DNA of 64,000 nucleotides from Rosellinia necatrix (lineage: Eukaryota; Ascomycota; Sordariomycetes; Xylariales; Xylariaceae), in the NCBI GenBank assembly GCA_021209875.1, contig JAGYVD010000008.1, positions 3,223,501 to 3,287,500 on the forward strand. The letters are read 5' to 3'. Made by a program: the position numbers and the translations under genes. Within the stretch, counting starts at the first letter, position 1, and the number at the start of each line of letters is the position of its first letter. The notes beneath the pieces are model-generated. The model worked only from the letters and a program-made list of their open reading frames with translations. It was not told where the DNA came from and did no database searches. Positions 34,188 through 45,189 of this stretch are shown here, piece after piece.

Positions 34188-35503
34188 ATACCTACTACCT
34201 ATCTACCTAGGTAGGTAGTTTGCCTACTGTCCTCGGGGCTGTACACGAGGTACCTGCCCAGCCAGGTAGGAAGTTGCGCGACAGGTGCCCGGGAGGTATA
34301 GCCTATCGGTGGTACTACCCAGGTATGCTACCTAGGTACTATCAGAGAGACTACTGTCAGAGGAAGGCATCCGCGCAAGGGGAGCCAATCCGCGCCCTCA
34401 TTAGACGTTATCGATTAAAGCACGAGCGAGGCACTTGGTTGACATTGGACTGCCGGCTGCAGATGACGTTGAGTCACCCTAGGCATGACTCTTGACTCTT
34501 GGGGCTGTCCTAGCGTTCCCTTACCTGCCTAGGTACTGGGCTACTTGAGTGTCCTACCAGACACAAGGCGAAGCTAAAGTATAGTCTACATTTCGCCCCA
34601 CTATGGCCCTAAAACGGAAGCCCCACGCGGTACACGGCCACTGAACGGCCCACTGTGCAACACCACAAAGAACATAATACCGAGCTGCTGCTGACTCTTT
34701 TAGTGGATAGTCATGTGCTGCGAACTGCTGCTGATCCAGTGGCTAAACACTTTCACACGACCGATCCTACCACCTACCACCTACCTAGGTATAAATATTA
34801 CCGTCACATGCATCTCTTCATTACAGGCGTTTAGTTGGACCACTCCAAGAACATTACTCCCAGAAAGGATGAAATAAAACAGGTAGCAACTGGGACTGCC
34901 TGGGTTTACTAACCTGGGTATAATCATTTAACCATGCCTTATTCAATAGGTAACAGCTGACTGACTACCTGCCTGCCGGTAACTACCTAGGTAGGTAGGT
35001 AGCTATAAGCACCTTAGTGCAAAGTTACCTGGCTACATAGTACCTATACACATTGGCCTTGTAAAGTACTTATGATGCACAGTGCCGCCTAGGGAACTAC
35101 ATTATGTAGGTAGGTAGGTAGCTTGCATGCATATGACAAGCGGTGAATGCATTTAGAAGATCCCATCTACTATTATAACTAACTAGGTCTCTTGACATCT
35201 ATCACTTTTAGCATCTCAAAGGAGGTCCATTATTATAATTATTCCTTTCTTTTCTTTGCCCTCTTCGACAAGGTATACATGAATCAACATGAAGTATATG
35301 ATAGCTAGGTACTTATCTACATACAAGGTACCTACCTACCTACTACCTACCTGGGTAGCTGTTCTCAATCTTAATGGTTTTTGCATGCAGGGCACATGTA
35401 TACTTGAGATCCACTCTGAGATTCTATGTTCCCACTGTAGCGTCTCATAGCCAATCGTTCAGCCATGTACAGCCACACCTCTAACCTATCAGCCTACCTA
35501 GGT
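34188..35503. repeat. Field of dispersed CTACCTAGGTAGGTA palindromes
   Basis: At least six palindromic or half-palindromic copies fall within 1.3 kb, each with CCTAGG or runs of TAGG/CCTA that could form hairpins. They differ in length by 4-bp TAGG steps, which points to slippage. Confidence 0.75.
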
Positions 35504-35911
35504 GTTTGTCAACATCTACCTAACCTACCTACTAAATTATAAACGCCTCAAGGATGATTAAACATCACAGCACGGATGGATCGCCACTCATATATTCCAA
35601 ACGGCATTGTTTCCTCAAGAAGCGCCTTGTCCCAGTTCGACCTATAAACCAATACTGAAACACAGCATGAATGTGCCTGCTATTTCTACTGGTATTATGG
35701 TGCAATGATACTTCTAGGACTCATGTGTCGCTGCTAAGCAGGTAGTACTGAAGCTCGAAAGCTCATTCCTTATCACACCTGGTCATGTAACTCTTTAGAG
35801 TACCGGTGTCAAAAAAGGAGCAATTGCTTACGTACACTGCCTGTCCTCAACGCACGTCACGGTTACACATATCAGTTGTGTGTCTCCCGCAACTGAATTT
35901 CGTGCGTGACA

Positions 35912-38636
35912 ATGGATGAGGTTCTATCGCACATCGGGAGGATGGATTTCCATCACCCATTTACTCCTTACGATGTGCAAGGCGAGTTTATGCGCACTGT
36001 TTACGATGTTCTCGAGAAAGGAAACGGTCAGGTCGGCATCCTAGAGAGTCCCACGGGCACTGTACGAGGTCCTATATCCTACACTTTGTGTTCATCGGTG
36101 AAAGCGTGCTGACCCTCTAGGGGAAATCACTATCACTTATTTGCGCAGCTTTAACCTGGTTACGAGGTCACAAGAGGAAAACCTACGAAATCACTGTTGA
36201 CACAGCAGCAGATTCTCTCACAGATGAGCCAGAATGGGTTGTAGAACAGCTGCTGAAGAGGAAACGAGCCGAAATTGTAGACCTATGGGAAGAGAGGGAA
36301 TCCAATCTCAGAAAAATCCGAGAAAAGGAAGCTATGATGGAGGAAAGAGAGAAGAAAAGGCAACGGCACGGGCAAGGCGGTTCCACTAAGGCACATGACC
36401 TCGGCGGCGACGAGGAAGAATGGATGTTGGACGAGGAAGAGGATGAAGACATGCCTAGATTCTCTGCTCCGGGAAGAGAGGAGGTTGATGACCGCAGCGA
36501 GGGAGACCAAGTCAAGGTTCATGGCTCTGCGTCAAAGTGCATGCCATTGTTACTAACCAAGCAGTAGATATACTACACGTCGAGGACACACTCCCAGTTA
36601 ACGCAATTCATATCTGAGCTCCGTCGTCCAACTTTTCCGCCTTCAGTTCCGGATGATTTCCTAAAGGGAGGGGAAAACCACGAGATAGAAGCGGTGAAGC
36701 ATGTGCCCCTTTCTTCCCGGCAACGGCTCTGCATAAACCCCTCTGTGGCGCGTCTCGGGTCGCTATCTGCAATCAACGATCGTTGCTCCGAGTTGCAACA
36801 ATCCAAATCGAAAAATAAGTGCCAGTACATCACCAACGCGACGAACCTGGCACAAACCCACCAATTTCGCGATAGTGCACTTGCCACACTGCCAGACATA
36901 GAAGATCTCCAAAGTCTAGGGAAAACTCTTCAAGTTTGCCCATACTACGCATCGAGGACGGCGATTCCTGGGGCAGAAGTCGTCACACTCCCATATCCTC
37001 TCCTATTACAGAAATCCGCCCGAGATGCTCTCGGCATCAAGCTCGATGGGAACATTGTTGTTATTGATGAAGCCCATAACATCATGGACGCTATCACCAA
37101 CGTATATGCTTCCGAAATCTGCCTAAAAGACCTCGTTCGTGCAAGGCTTCTCCTTCAAGTATATGCCAAAAGATTTGGGAAGAAGCTCAAGGGAGAAAAT
37201 AGAGTTATGGTGGGCCAAGTGGCCAGGGTGGTGGATGGCTTGCGTGCATGGATGGACAATGCTCTAGGCGTTGGGGTAGGTGGGCACCTGGTATGATTGT
37301 TGGTAGCCGCTGACTATTCATATAGGCCGACCAGGGAATCGTGGATCCGAACGCCCTTCTCAAGCACAAAGGTGTCGACCAAATCAATCTATTCAAGCTC
37401 ATCGACTACGTTCAAGGCTCCAAACTAGCTTATAAGATCGAGGGGTATGCAGCCCACATCGAAACCCAGGACGGGAAGAAACAGGATACCCCATTTTCAT
37501 CGACGCCGGTCCTGCATACGCTGCTGTCCTTCTTAGTGTCGTTGAGTAATTTAAGCTCTGAAGGGCGAATATTTTACCATAAAATAGGTGACAAGGAGAC
37601 CCCGGATATCAAACTATCCTATCTTTTGCTCTCTCCAACACATGCATTCTCATCCATCGCGCTCAAAGCACGAGCAGTTATCCTCGCAGGTGGAACCATG
37701 TCGCCCTTTGATGATTATACCGCCCACCTGTTTCCCGACCTGGCACCAGAGAAGGTCACTACTCTGAGTTGTGGCCATGTAATACCTGGTTCCAGTCTTT
37801 GTGTCTGGACACTGTCATCTTGCCATCCGAAACATAATGCCAACAGGCCTGAGTTCGAGTTTAGTTACCAGAAGCGGGGCGACAAAACCATGATACGCGA
37901 GCTCGGGCTCGCTATTCTCAACATCTGCACAGCTGTTCCAGACGGTGTCGTCGTCTTCTTCCCAAGCTATGGATACCTTGACGAGGTTGTAGGCGTCTGG
38001 AACACGAAATACGGGACCCATCCAACATCTATCTGGGAGAGATTACAGGGTAAGAAGAGCGTCTTCAGCGAAGCCAAAGGGGGCTCCAGCGACGACCTCC
38101 TCGAGCAGTATAGTAAGGCGATCCTAGGAGAGGAACCCCTGCAAAATACGGGGAAACAGCGTTCCGGATGTGGCGGAGCCCTCCTTCTCAGCGTTGTTGG
38201 CGGTAAGATGAGCGAAGGCATCAACTTTTCAGACCGCCTCGGTCGCTGTGTGGTGATTGTGGGGCTGCCGTATCCCAACATCAACTCTCCGGACTGGAAA
38301 GCGCGGATCGAGTATATCGAGTCTACGGCACTGAAGCAGCTGACAGCGGGCGAGGCACCCCGCCCTCGGAACGAGGCCATGGCGGCGGCGAAGCAAGCGG
38401 CGAGAGACTTCTATGAAAATGCCTGCATGCGTGCAGTGAACCAGAGCATCGGGCGCGCGATCAGGCACCGTAACGATTACGCCTCGATCGTGTTAGTCGA
38501 TAGACGGTTTGGCACGTCACGAATCAGGGGGAAGCTACCGGGATGGATTCAAGGTGGACTAGTCGACGGAAGTGAAAACGGTGGGTTGGGACAGATGATG
38601 ACTAAACTGAGTGGCTTTTTCAGGGGCAAACAATAA
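35912..38636 (+). CDS. CHL1: ATP-dependent DNA helicase Chl1/DDX11 (Fe-S, DEAH)
   Basis: The predicted product has 854 residues and is a nuclear 5'-3' helicase for sister-chromatid cohesion and replication. Exons are 35912-36061, 36121-36516, 36568-37275 and 37326-38636, all in phase 0. Motifs: the Q-motif lead FHHPFTPYDVQGEFM, Walker A SPTGTGKSLS (rebuilt across intron 1, with the GT of GTGKS at the junction) and motif Ia YYTSRTHSQL. Four Fe-S cysteines follow: QRLCINP, DRCSEL, NKCQYI, VCPYYASR. The Walker B/DEAH box is VVIDEAHNIMD. C-terminal motifs are CGHVIPGSSLCVW, VVFFPSYGYLD, GGKMSEGINFSDRLGRCVVI and QSIGRAIRHRNDYA. The insert between Walker A and motif Ia is highly charged, as in the family. 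All catalytic residues are present. It diverges from ATG26 over a 2.4-kb spacer. Confidence 0.95.
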
Positions 38637-40973
38637 ATCAATGCCGCCATCCGTACCAACGACACCCTAGAAGGGGCTCTGTGAATGCATATCAAGTACA
38701 CATCTGGCGAATACTCGTGATCCTCTCCCAGATCTCCCAGACCATCGAGGTTGTTTATGTATGAAGGGGGGTCTAGGGACGGACAATAAGGGGGGGGGGA
38801 GGCTTGGGCGAACACGAATATGGCAATATACTCAATGATAACCACCTGCTGTCTACACTATCTACCCAAACACATTGCAGGGGAGTAATGCCTGGGGTTT
38901 GACAGGATGGCAGGGACAGGTGATGTAAAGGCGGGTTGTCAGTCTTTGGGCCGATGCACGATCCCGGCAGGACCGCTGCCTAGGACAAAAGCTACCGGGC
39001 TATGTCATGAGCTGTCCAGCTATATTCTGAGTCAACAAAGTAAGAAACATAAAATAAAAAGGAAGTAGGAAAAAAAGAATTTACTGCAGACCATTTCGTT
39101 AGTCATCTACTCTTTGACGGACAATGATGACGATCAGCTGTTTCTTCAACTTGGCATGTCTGCATAGGTTGTACCTATGCGGTATAGTTACTATGCGGTA
39201 GTTATATGCTATTCGCATCACATGGAGTGGTGCGATGTGGCTTTACCTCCACGCTCCCAAGGTACCTAGGTACGTACAGGTAACCACAGGTGGGAACCCG
39301 CCCAACCAGTCGGCCGGGCTCCAGCCACATTTCCATGACCCATCCCGATGGCATGAGCTCGGAGTTCTTGGAGCTCTGCTCACCCCGCAAACGGACAAGG
39401 GGAGACACTAGTGCAGCGCACAGGTATTAAAGGAACACCAATCCCCCAACCCAAAGAACCGCAACGCAACCTACACAGCGAAATACGATACTTAGTGACC
39501 TCCGTACAATACGGTTTTTTTTTTCGATCGTCTCCACCACCTCTGACCACCTCTGCAACGCTCAGCCTTCGCCTCCATACAACCTCCTCGTCTCACCTCT
39601 CTCTCCGAATTATCATATTCACAGTACCATACGTGACTATCCATACAAAGCCGTACGTACATTCGACCAGTATGTGTTACTTGTTCATCCAACACCCTAT
39701 ACCCAATTGGAAGCCTGCCGTATTAGGCTCGTACTACCTAACCCATCAACAGTATCAGAGGTCACCGTCATCACATCACATCTAAACACTCTCAGCACAT
39801 TGATTTGGTTTATACGTACCCGCTAAACTATTTATTCCTTCTTATCTAACCTCTACGCTCTCATTAGTCCAGCCCGTCGCACCCGTTTACACTCAGACTA
39901 AAGGTCATCAATTCATCAATTAAGCTAGTTGCCTAAGTCAGTGCAACTCATGCAAGCATCGACCTTTTGAGTTAAGTTGATGGTTGGCAAGAAAATAAAC
40001 GTGAGTGCTGTTTTCTGCTGTTGTTCCGTTTCCCCTCTCTCTTGTCCATATCCTATACCCCTACGGGATCGTATTATACCACAGTTATTTCATCCATCTA
40101 TCCCATATCACTATATCCCATCAGGTTCCGACTGGATATTGCCCTCATTTCTTTCTCCCGCCATTGTGAGGGTGTAGGTGCATTTCATCCTCCTCGCATC
40201 CTCACATTCCAACTTACACGCGAACCATGACCCACCTACCTACCTCCTACCTAGCCTAGGTAGGTTAGGTATGAGAGTGAGTGCCTTGAACTGTCTGATG
40301 GGCAGTACACTAGGGACCCACTGAGACTTGGACGCCGTCCGTTATGTTTTCACGTTTTCGTATTTTCAGTAACTGACCATCTGGTCAATCCTCCTACATT
40401 TTGTACCTTGGCTGCTCCCCACCCGCCTGCGCACCCTTGACTATCCGTCTGTCCAGTCCGGCAGATGGGTAACTCCCAGATATAAAACGGAGCTAAGCTA
40501 ACTAGGACCATTTGCTCATAGATAAATAGCCCGTCCCTTCGCGCACCTCTGCACCTCTGCACCTCTGCACTGCGCATCTGCCCACGGGGGACCGCATCCC
40601 AATCTCACAGGTCTCATCTCAACACCCGCACGCCCTCGCAGCCGAACAGCTCCCTCAGTGCCCAACCACACCACGCAAACCTACCCTCTACCTAGAACCC
40701 GCCGACCGGCTATCGATATACACGATATACACTCCTCCTCCTCCTACTCCTCCTACTCCCCCCCCCCTCCTCCCCATCCTCCTGCCTGTAGACGACGCCC
40801 TGCAGACGACCCTGTAGGCAACCCTCCCCCCCCCGTTGAAGCTGTGCTCTCCATCGAGCTCCAGCTTCCGTCGCGCCCGACGCCGTCACCACCGGCCTGT
40901 CGCCCGTCCTGCGACAAGACACGCGCCCCCCGTGTGCCATGAGCACCGTCGCGCGTCCCGCGAGCCACCCGCA
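38637..40973. other. 2.3-kb spacer and long leader of FCP1
   Basis: No gene was seen. Features are a CCTAGG palindrome at about 39260, another palindrome cluster at 40233-40270, an 8-bp CACCTCTG triplication at about 40546-40570 and a strongly pyrimidine-rich leader (about 40733-40780) before FCP1. Confidence 0.6.
40233..40270. repeat. CTACCTAGGTAGG palindrome cluster
   Basis: Runs of CCTACC are followed by CCTAGG and TAGGTTAGG, an inverted arrangement like the ATG26-CHL1 spacer copies. Confidence 0.8.
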
Positions 40974-43439
40974 ATGGCAAAGACACTCAATCTGGGGCAG
41001 CGCCTCCGCTATCCAATAACAATCTCCAAGATCTTCAAGCGCCCCGGCGATGGCGTCGTCAAGAAGGAGCCCATCCTTCAGTACACCTTCCGCTTCGAGC
41101 GCAACATCGGCGACCCTTCGCTCAACGAAGAGCGCACCATCTTCGAGAACGGCATTGCCGATTGGGACAGCCCTACCGAGGGCAAGATCAAGCAATGGCG
41201 CGTCGCCGAGGGCCAGGTCATCGAGAAGGACCAGGGCTTCGTCGTCGTGGACGAGACCTGCAGCCACGAGGTCCAGTATGCCGGCCTCTGCGCTCTCTGC
41301 GGCAAGGACATGAAGCAGCAGGACTGGGCCACCGACGCGCTCGACACCGAACGCGCCACCGTCTCCATGGTCCACGACAACGTCGCCCTAACCGTCAGCC
41401 ATGGCCAGGCCGAACGAGCCGAGATGCAGCTTCAACGCCGGCTGCTGAAAGAACGCAAGCTTAGTCTCGTCGTCGATCTCGACCAGACCATCATCCACGC
41501 CTGTATAGAGCCTACGATCGGCGAGTGGCAACAGGATCCTAACAACCCCAACTATAACTCCGTCAAGGACGTGCGGAGCTTCCAGCTCGACGATGGCCCC
41601 CGTGGTCTGACAAGCGGGTGCTGGTACTACATAAAGATGCGGCCCGGCCTATCAGAATTTCTGGAGAGGATGGCCGAGATATTCGAACTACACGTCTATA
41701 CCATGGGCACCCGCGCCTATGCCGAAAATATCGCCAAGATTGTCGACCCCTACCAAAAGCTATTTGGTAACCGACTCATAAGCCGAGACGAGAATGGTAG
41801 CATGACGGCCAAAAGTCTCCAGCGCCTGTTCCCCGTCAGTACTAACATGGTCGTCGTCATCGATGACCGCGCTGACGTGTGGCCACACAACCGCCCAAAT
41901 CTCATCAAAGTAACGCCATACGACTTCTTCAAGGGCATTGGTGATATTAACTCTAGCTTCTTGCCGAAACGTGAAGATATTATCGCGGCAATGCCAGTGC
42001 CGGTGCCAAGGCCGCTAATTCCCAACGGCAGCACCCCTCCTAACGCCGCGTCCGAATGTGACAAGGTGGTGGCGATTAGTACCGACGAGAACGCACTTCT
42101 GCACTTACAAACACAAGAACAGGCGCGAACGTTGGAGAAGCAGTTAAAAGACCGGCCGCTCCTTCATCTACAAGAAGAACTAGATCGGGAAGATGAGGAA
42201 GCTGAGAAGCTGTCGAGCAAGGACGGTGACAGCCAGGAACCCGACACCAATGGTCATTCACCGGAGATACCTATCCAGCATCCAAGGCATAACCTCCTTT
42301 GTGACGACGACCAAGAACTAATCTATCTGGAAAGTCACTTGACGGAACTACACCGCTCTTTCTACGAGCAGTATGACGCGCGCGTCGCGACACACAGCGT
42401 AGAAGATATCAATTCCAGTTTCATACCCGACATCGGTCTTACGCTGAACTACTTAAAATCACAAGTGCTGAAGGGCACGAGCATTGTGTTATCCGGCCTT
42501 GTGCCCCTCGGCGTAGACGTGCGGAAATCTGAAATCGGCATGCATGCTCAGGATTTTGGTGCCGAGATCCGTAAGACGGTCAGTCCGGAGGTGACTCATC
42601 TAGTGATTAGCAGCGCGCGCCCGAGGACGCATAAGGTCCGCCAGGCCGCTCACATCCCCTCCATCAAAATCGTGAACCAAGACTGGCTAGTAAATTCACT
42701 GGCACAATGGCGGAAGCTCGACCCGACCCCCTATTTAATCGATATCCATCCGTCAGATCGTCATGTTCAGGGAATACAGGAGACATCAACCTCACCGGTG
42801 CGACCTAGGATTACGATCGTGCAGTCTGGACATCAGCTGGACGTCGATAAACGGCAGAACGACCAAGCCGATGACGGCGATGCAGACGATTCGGCAGAGG
42901 ATGAAGACGACAACGACGATGGGGACGACGATGACGACCTCGATAGGTATGATGTTATGCCGAGAGAACTAGAAGATGGCGAAGGCAGTCCAGTCGACAG
43001 CATAAACCAGGCGGATTGGGACGACGTCGACGAGGAGCTCAGGGCGTTCATGGGTTCCGACGCCGAATCCGATCTCGAGAGCATACAAACAGATCAGGGC
43101 CCAGATACGGATACCGACGAACCTAAAAGCAAGAAACGGAAGCTTGGAGACTCGGGCGAGGATGCCAGCTTTGAGGGCACCACCGGAAGCGTGTTGGCTA
43201 AGAAACAACGCATCGCCAGAGCCCGAACCACGGCACTTCGCAATGTGAAAAACGCGGGGGACGATGAAACCGAGGGCAGTGGGCTGCCGACGCCGATGGG
43301 AACGGGCGATGAAGAGGATGTGCCCGTCGACGCCGTGGCCGAGGGCGATGGCGATGGCGATGGCGATGGAGCGGACGACGACTTCGCCGATCTGGAGGCC
43401 GAGCTGGAAGCCGAACTCGAAGCTGAGGGTCAGGGCTAG
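40974..43439 (+). CDS. FCP1: RNA polymerase II CTD phosphatase Fcp1
   Basis: An intronless frame of 821 codons. The enzyme dephosphorylates the Pol II C-terminal repeat (mainly Ser2) and recycles polymerase; it is nuclear. The FCPH domain holds the nucleophile motif DLDQT at residues 168-172, MRPGLSEFLERM, HVYTMGTRAYAENIAKIVDP and VVIDDRADVWP with the late Asp pair. The BRCT domain spans about residues 500-590 (IVLSGLVPLGVDVR to VNQDWLVNSLAQW). The tail is acidic (runs of Asp/Glu, a GATGGC repeat giving GDGDGDG, then a repeated LEAELEAE), consistent with TFIIF binding. A lysine/arginine patch KSKKRKL is a likely nuclear signal. The start is ATG 40974 in CGCAATGG context; the frame stays open 46 codons upstream, but that part is simple-sequence leader. 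Confidence 0.95.
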   Translation: MAKTLNLGQRLRYPITISKIFKRPGDGVVKKEPILQYTFRFERNIGDPSLNEERTIFENGIADWDSPTEGKIKQWRVAEGQVIEKDQGFVVVDETCSHEVQYAGLCALCGKDMKQQDWATDALDTERATVSMVHDNVALTVSHGQAERAEMQLQRRLLKERKLSLVVDLDQTIIHACIEPTIGEWQQDPNNPNYNSVKDVRSFQLDDGPRGLTSGCWYYIKMRPGLSEFLERMAEIFELHVYTMGTRAYAENIAKIVDPYQKLFGNRLISRDENGSMTAKSLQRLFPVSTNMVVVIDDRADVWPHNRPNLIKVTPYDFFKGIGDINSSFLPKREDIIAAMPVPVPRPLIPNGSTPPNAASECDKVVAISTDENALLHLQTQEQARTLEKQLKDRPLLHLQEELDREDEEAEKLSSKDGDSQEPDTNGHSPEIPIQHPRHNLLCDDDQELIYLESHLTELHRSFYEQYDARVATHSVEDINSSFIPDIGLTLNYLKSQVLKGTSIVLSGLVPLGVDVRKSEIGMHAQDFGAEIRKTVSPEVTHLVISSARPRTHKVRQAAHIPSIKIVNQDWLVNSLAQWRKLDPTPYLIDIHPSDRHVQGIQETSTSPVRPRITIVQSGHQLDVDKRQNDQADDGDADDSAEDEDDNDDGDDDDDLDRYDVMPRELEDGEGSPVDSINQADWDDVDEELRAFMGSDAESDLESIQTDQGPDTDTDEPKSKKRKLGDSGEDASFEGTTGSVLAKKQRIARARTTALRNVKNAGDDETEGSGLPTPMGTGDEEDVPVDAVAEGDGDGDGDGADDDFADLEAELEAELEAEGQG

Positions 43440-44854
43440 TAGTACCAACCCCCGGGACTCGGTCGGGCCGTGAAGACGCGCCGCAAGCTTCAGCGACGCG
43501 GGCGAGCGCATCACGGCCTCCGTTGGGTGCCGTAAACCTATCCAGTTTCATTTGATTTCCCGGCATCTTGGGGGCGGCAGGAGGAGAAAGGGGGCGTTTT
43601 CAGAAAGAAAGCTCGGCTGGCACTGGCGTTGAGCGAGGGTTCTAGATCGACTCTGGTCAACTGCATAGCGATTACTGCAAGCAAGGCTTTTATGGGATAT
43701 CGAAACGGGATTGTGTACTTCTTGCTGCATCAAAGTCACTCGCCCATCCCCTTGTTCTACTAGTGCATTCCATCCATCGTGTATTCATAGCAAGTATTCC
43801 GTCGTAATCTCTGCCTTCGAGGCATCGTGGTCCTCGTTTCGTCCTCGCCGCTACACTGTGGAGGCTGCCTTCTTGTGATGCCACAGTGATGGCACAGTGC
43901 TTAGTAGAGACCTGGTTAAGTTACCCGTCACGAGAGGCTTTCATACTTCTCCGTTAATACAAAATAACATGCATGATTGTTGTGAAGGCAAACCGGAACC
44001 GTTCCACCTTTTTGGTTATGTTGGTATATGTGCAAACTACTCCGTGACAATTATCTAGATGCATGAGATCACTCTAGCGAAGAACTATACTGTAAGGCCT
44101 TAATAAGGTACATTACAGAGGACCTAGAATTCAGGTTTGACATTTTCTTCGATGCGGAGTGTTGAATACTGAGGCAGGCAGGCAGGTAGGTAGTTGCAGC
44201 TCCTAATCAGCTGCGCAAAATCACCGGTCGAATCAATCCGATGAGCTACCCATCGCATCAGATCCTCGGTCGGAATGAAAAGCAGCCGTCCAATCACGTT
44301 AACCATCCTACCATGGCCGGCCGTAATGAAAAAAAAAAAAAAAAAATAAAACCCCCAAATAACGCAAGATACATATATTGCGCCCCTATGGCCGTCGTGT
44401 GGCGCGCGTCCCCATGTTTTCATGTAGAACGGGCCAAATACGGAGGATAAGCTACCTAGAAGGTCAGCCTTGGGAACGAACTACGTGGCGGCCGAAACCA
44501 GCTGATGCCGCGGATCTAAGCGAGATCTCCACTGGAGACTCCCAAGGTCGCGCCTGTTGGTTTTACGTTGGCGTCGGGGTGGCACCCAAAGGGATTATCG
44601 CAAGACCTAAGCGAACAGATCTATACCCATCATGCAAGGCACGCGATCCCCGGGCGGCCTGGGAACGTGGGCCGGCGGTAGCAAAGGGGGGGCGAGAGGG
44701 GATGGTAGGCTATACGATCCTGGTATGAAATGAAATGAATATTTTTATTTATAGGTCGATGCTTCGCCGCTGGTACGTCGAGGCGTCGTAGCTGGGGCAC
44801 AACTATAGCAGTAATACTGCAACATCACCTGCGGCAGCCCCACGAGTGTTCAGA
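43440..44854. other. Spacer after FCP1 with dispersed repeat
   Basis: Apart from the 67-bp repeat (43981-44047), a GGCAGGCAGGTAGG simple tract at about 44170 and an A-run at 44329-44346, no gene was seen. Confidence 0.6.
43981..44047 (+). repeat. 67-bp dispersed repeat, copy 2
   Basis: This is the second copy of the element at 1553-1619 (64 of 67 identical, same strand), including the GGAACCGTTCC palindrome. It starts TGTGAAGG and runs into GTGACA; the flanks are unrelated to copy 1. Confidence 0.8.
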
Positions 44855-45181
44855 TCAGCTTTCCTCGTCCAAAACCCTCAATGGGGCGTAGGAAGTGCCC
44901 AGTGGCCTCGTGCCGGCGGTAGGCTTCACCGCTATTTTCTCCCTTGTCCTAACCTCTTGCTGTTTCTGTGGCTGTTTTCGTAGCATTTCCCCCTGCGTGG
45001 CCGTGGTATCGTGGCCGTTAGATTGGGTGGGGGAGGGAAAGGGGGGGGGGAAGGGAGGGTGGAATATAAAACAAATCGTTACCTCCCAGCTAGAAATCTT
45101 ATTCTCGCTTATCTCCATCATGAACTTGTCAAAGCTCAAGTCCGTGTCGTCGCTGTCATCGCCGTCATCCACGTCATCCAC
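44855..45181 (-). CDS. Possible small acidic protein, start not found
   Basis: A minus-strand frame with an in-phase 90-bp candidate intron (44993-45082, GTAACG...CAG). The first exon reads a run of Asp, then DLSFDKFMMEISENKISSWE. The second reads GEMLRKQPQKQQEVRTREKI and a Pro-Thr-rich tail ending LRVLDEES. No ATG opens it; the frame begins at a GTG that lies only 9 bp from the divergent start of the membrane protein at 45190. A 5' exon would therefore have to overlap that gene. The family is unknown and it may be spurious. Confidence 0.3.
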   Translation of the reverse strand: MDDVDDGDDSDDTDLSFDKFMMEISENKISSWEVTICFIFHPPFPPPFPSPTQSNGHDTTATQGEMLRKQPQKQQEVRTREKIAVKPTAGTRPLGTSYAPLRVLDEES

Positions 45182-45189
45182 GTCTGGGA

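Larger units (their letters stand above)
33489..35911. other. Divergent 2.4-kb spacer between ATG26 and CHL1
   Basis: This is probably a shared bidirectional promoter region. No gene was seen. It is rich in inverted CTACCTAGGTAGGTA palindromes (34188-34221, 34775-34793, 34983-35003, 35106-35121, 35328-35359, 35491-35503) and has a 15-bp tandem repeat (33683-33740). GC content drops towards CHL1. Confidence 0.6.
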
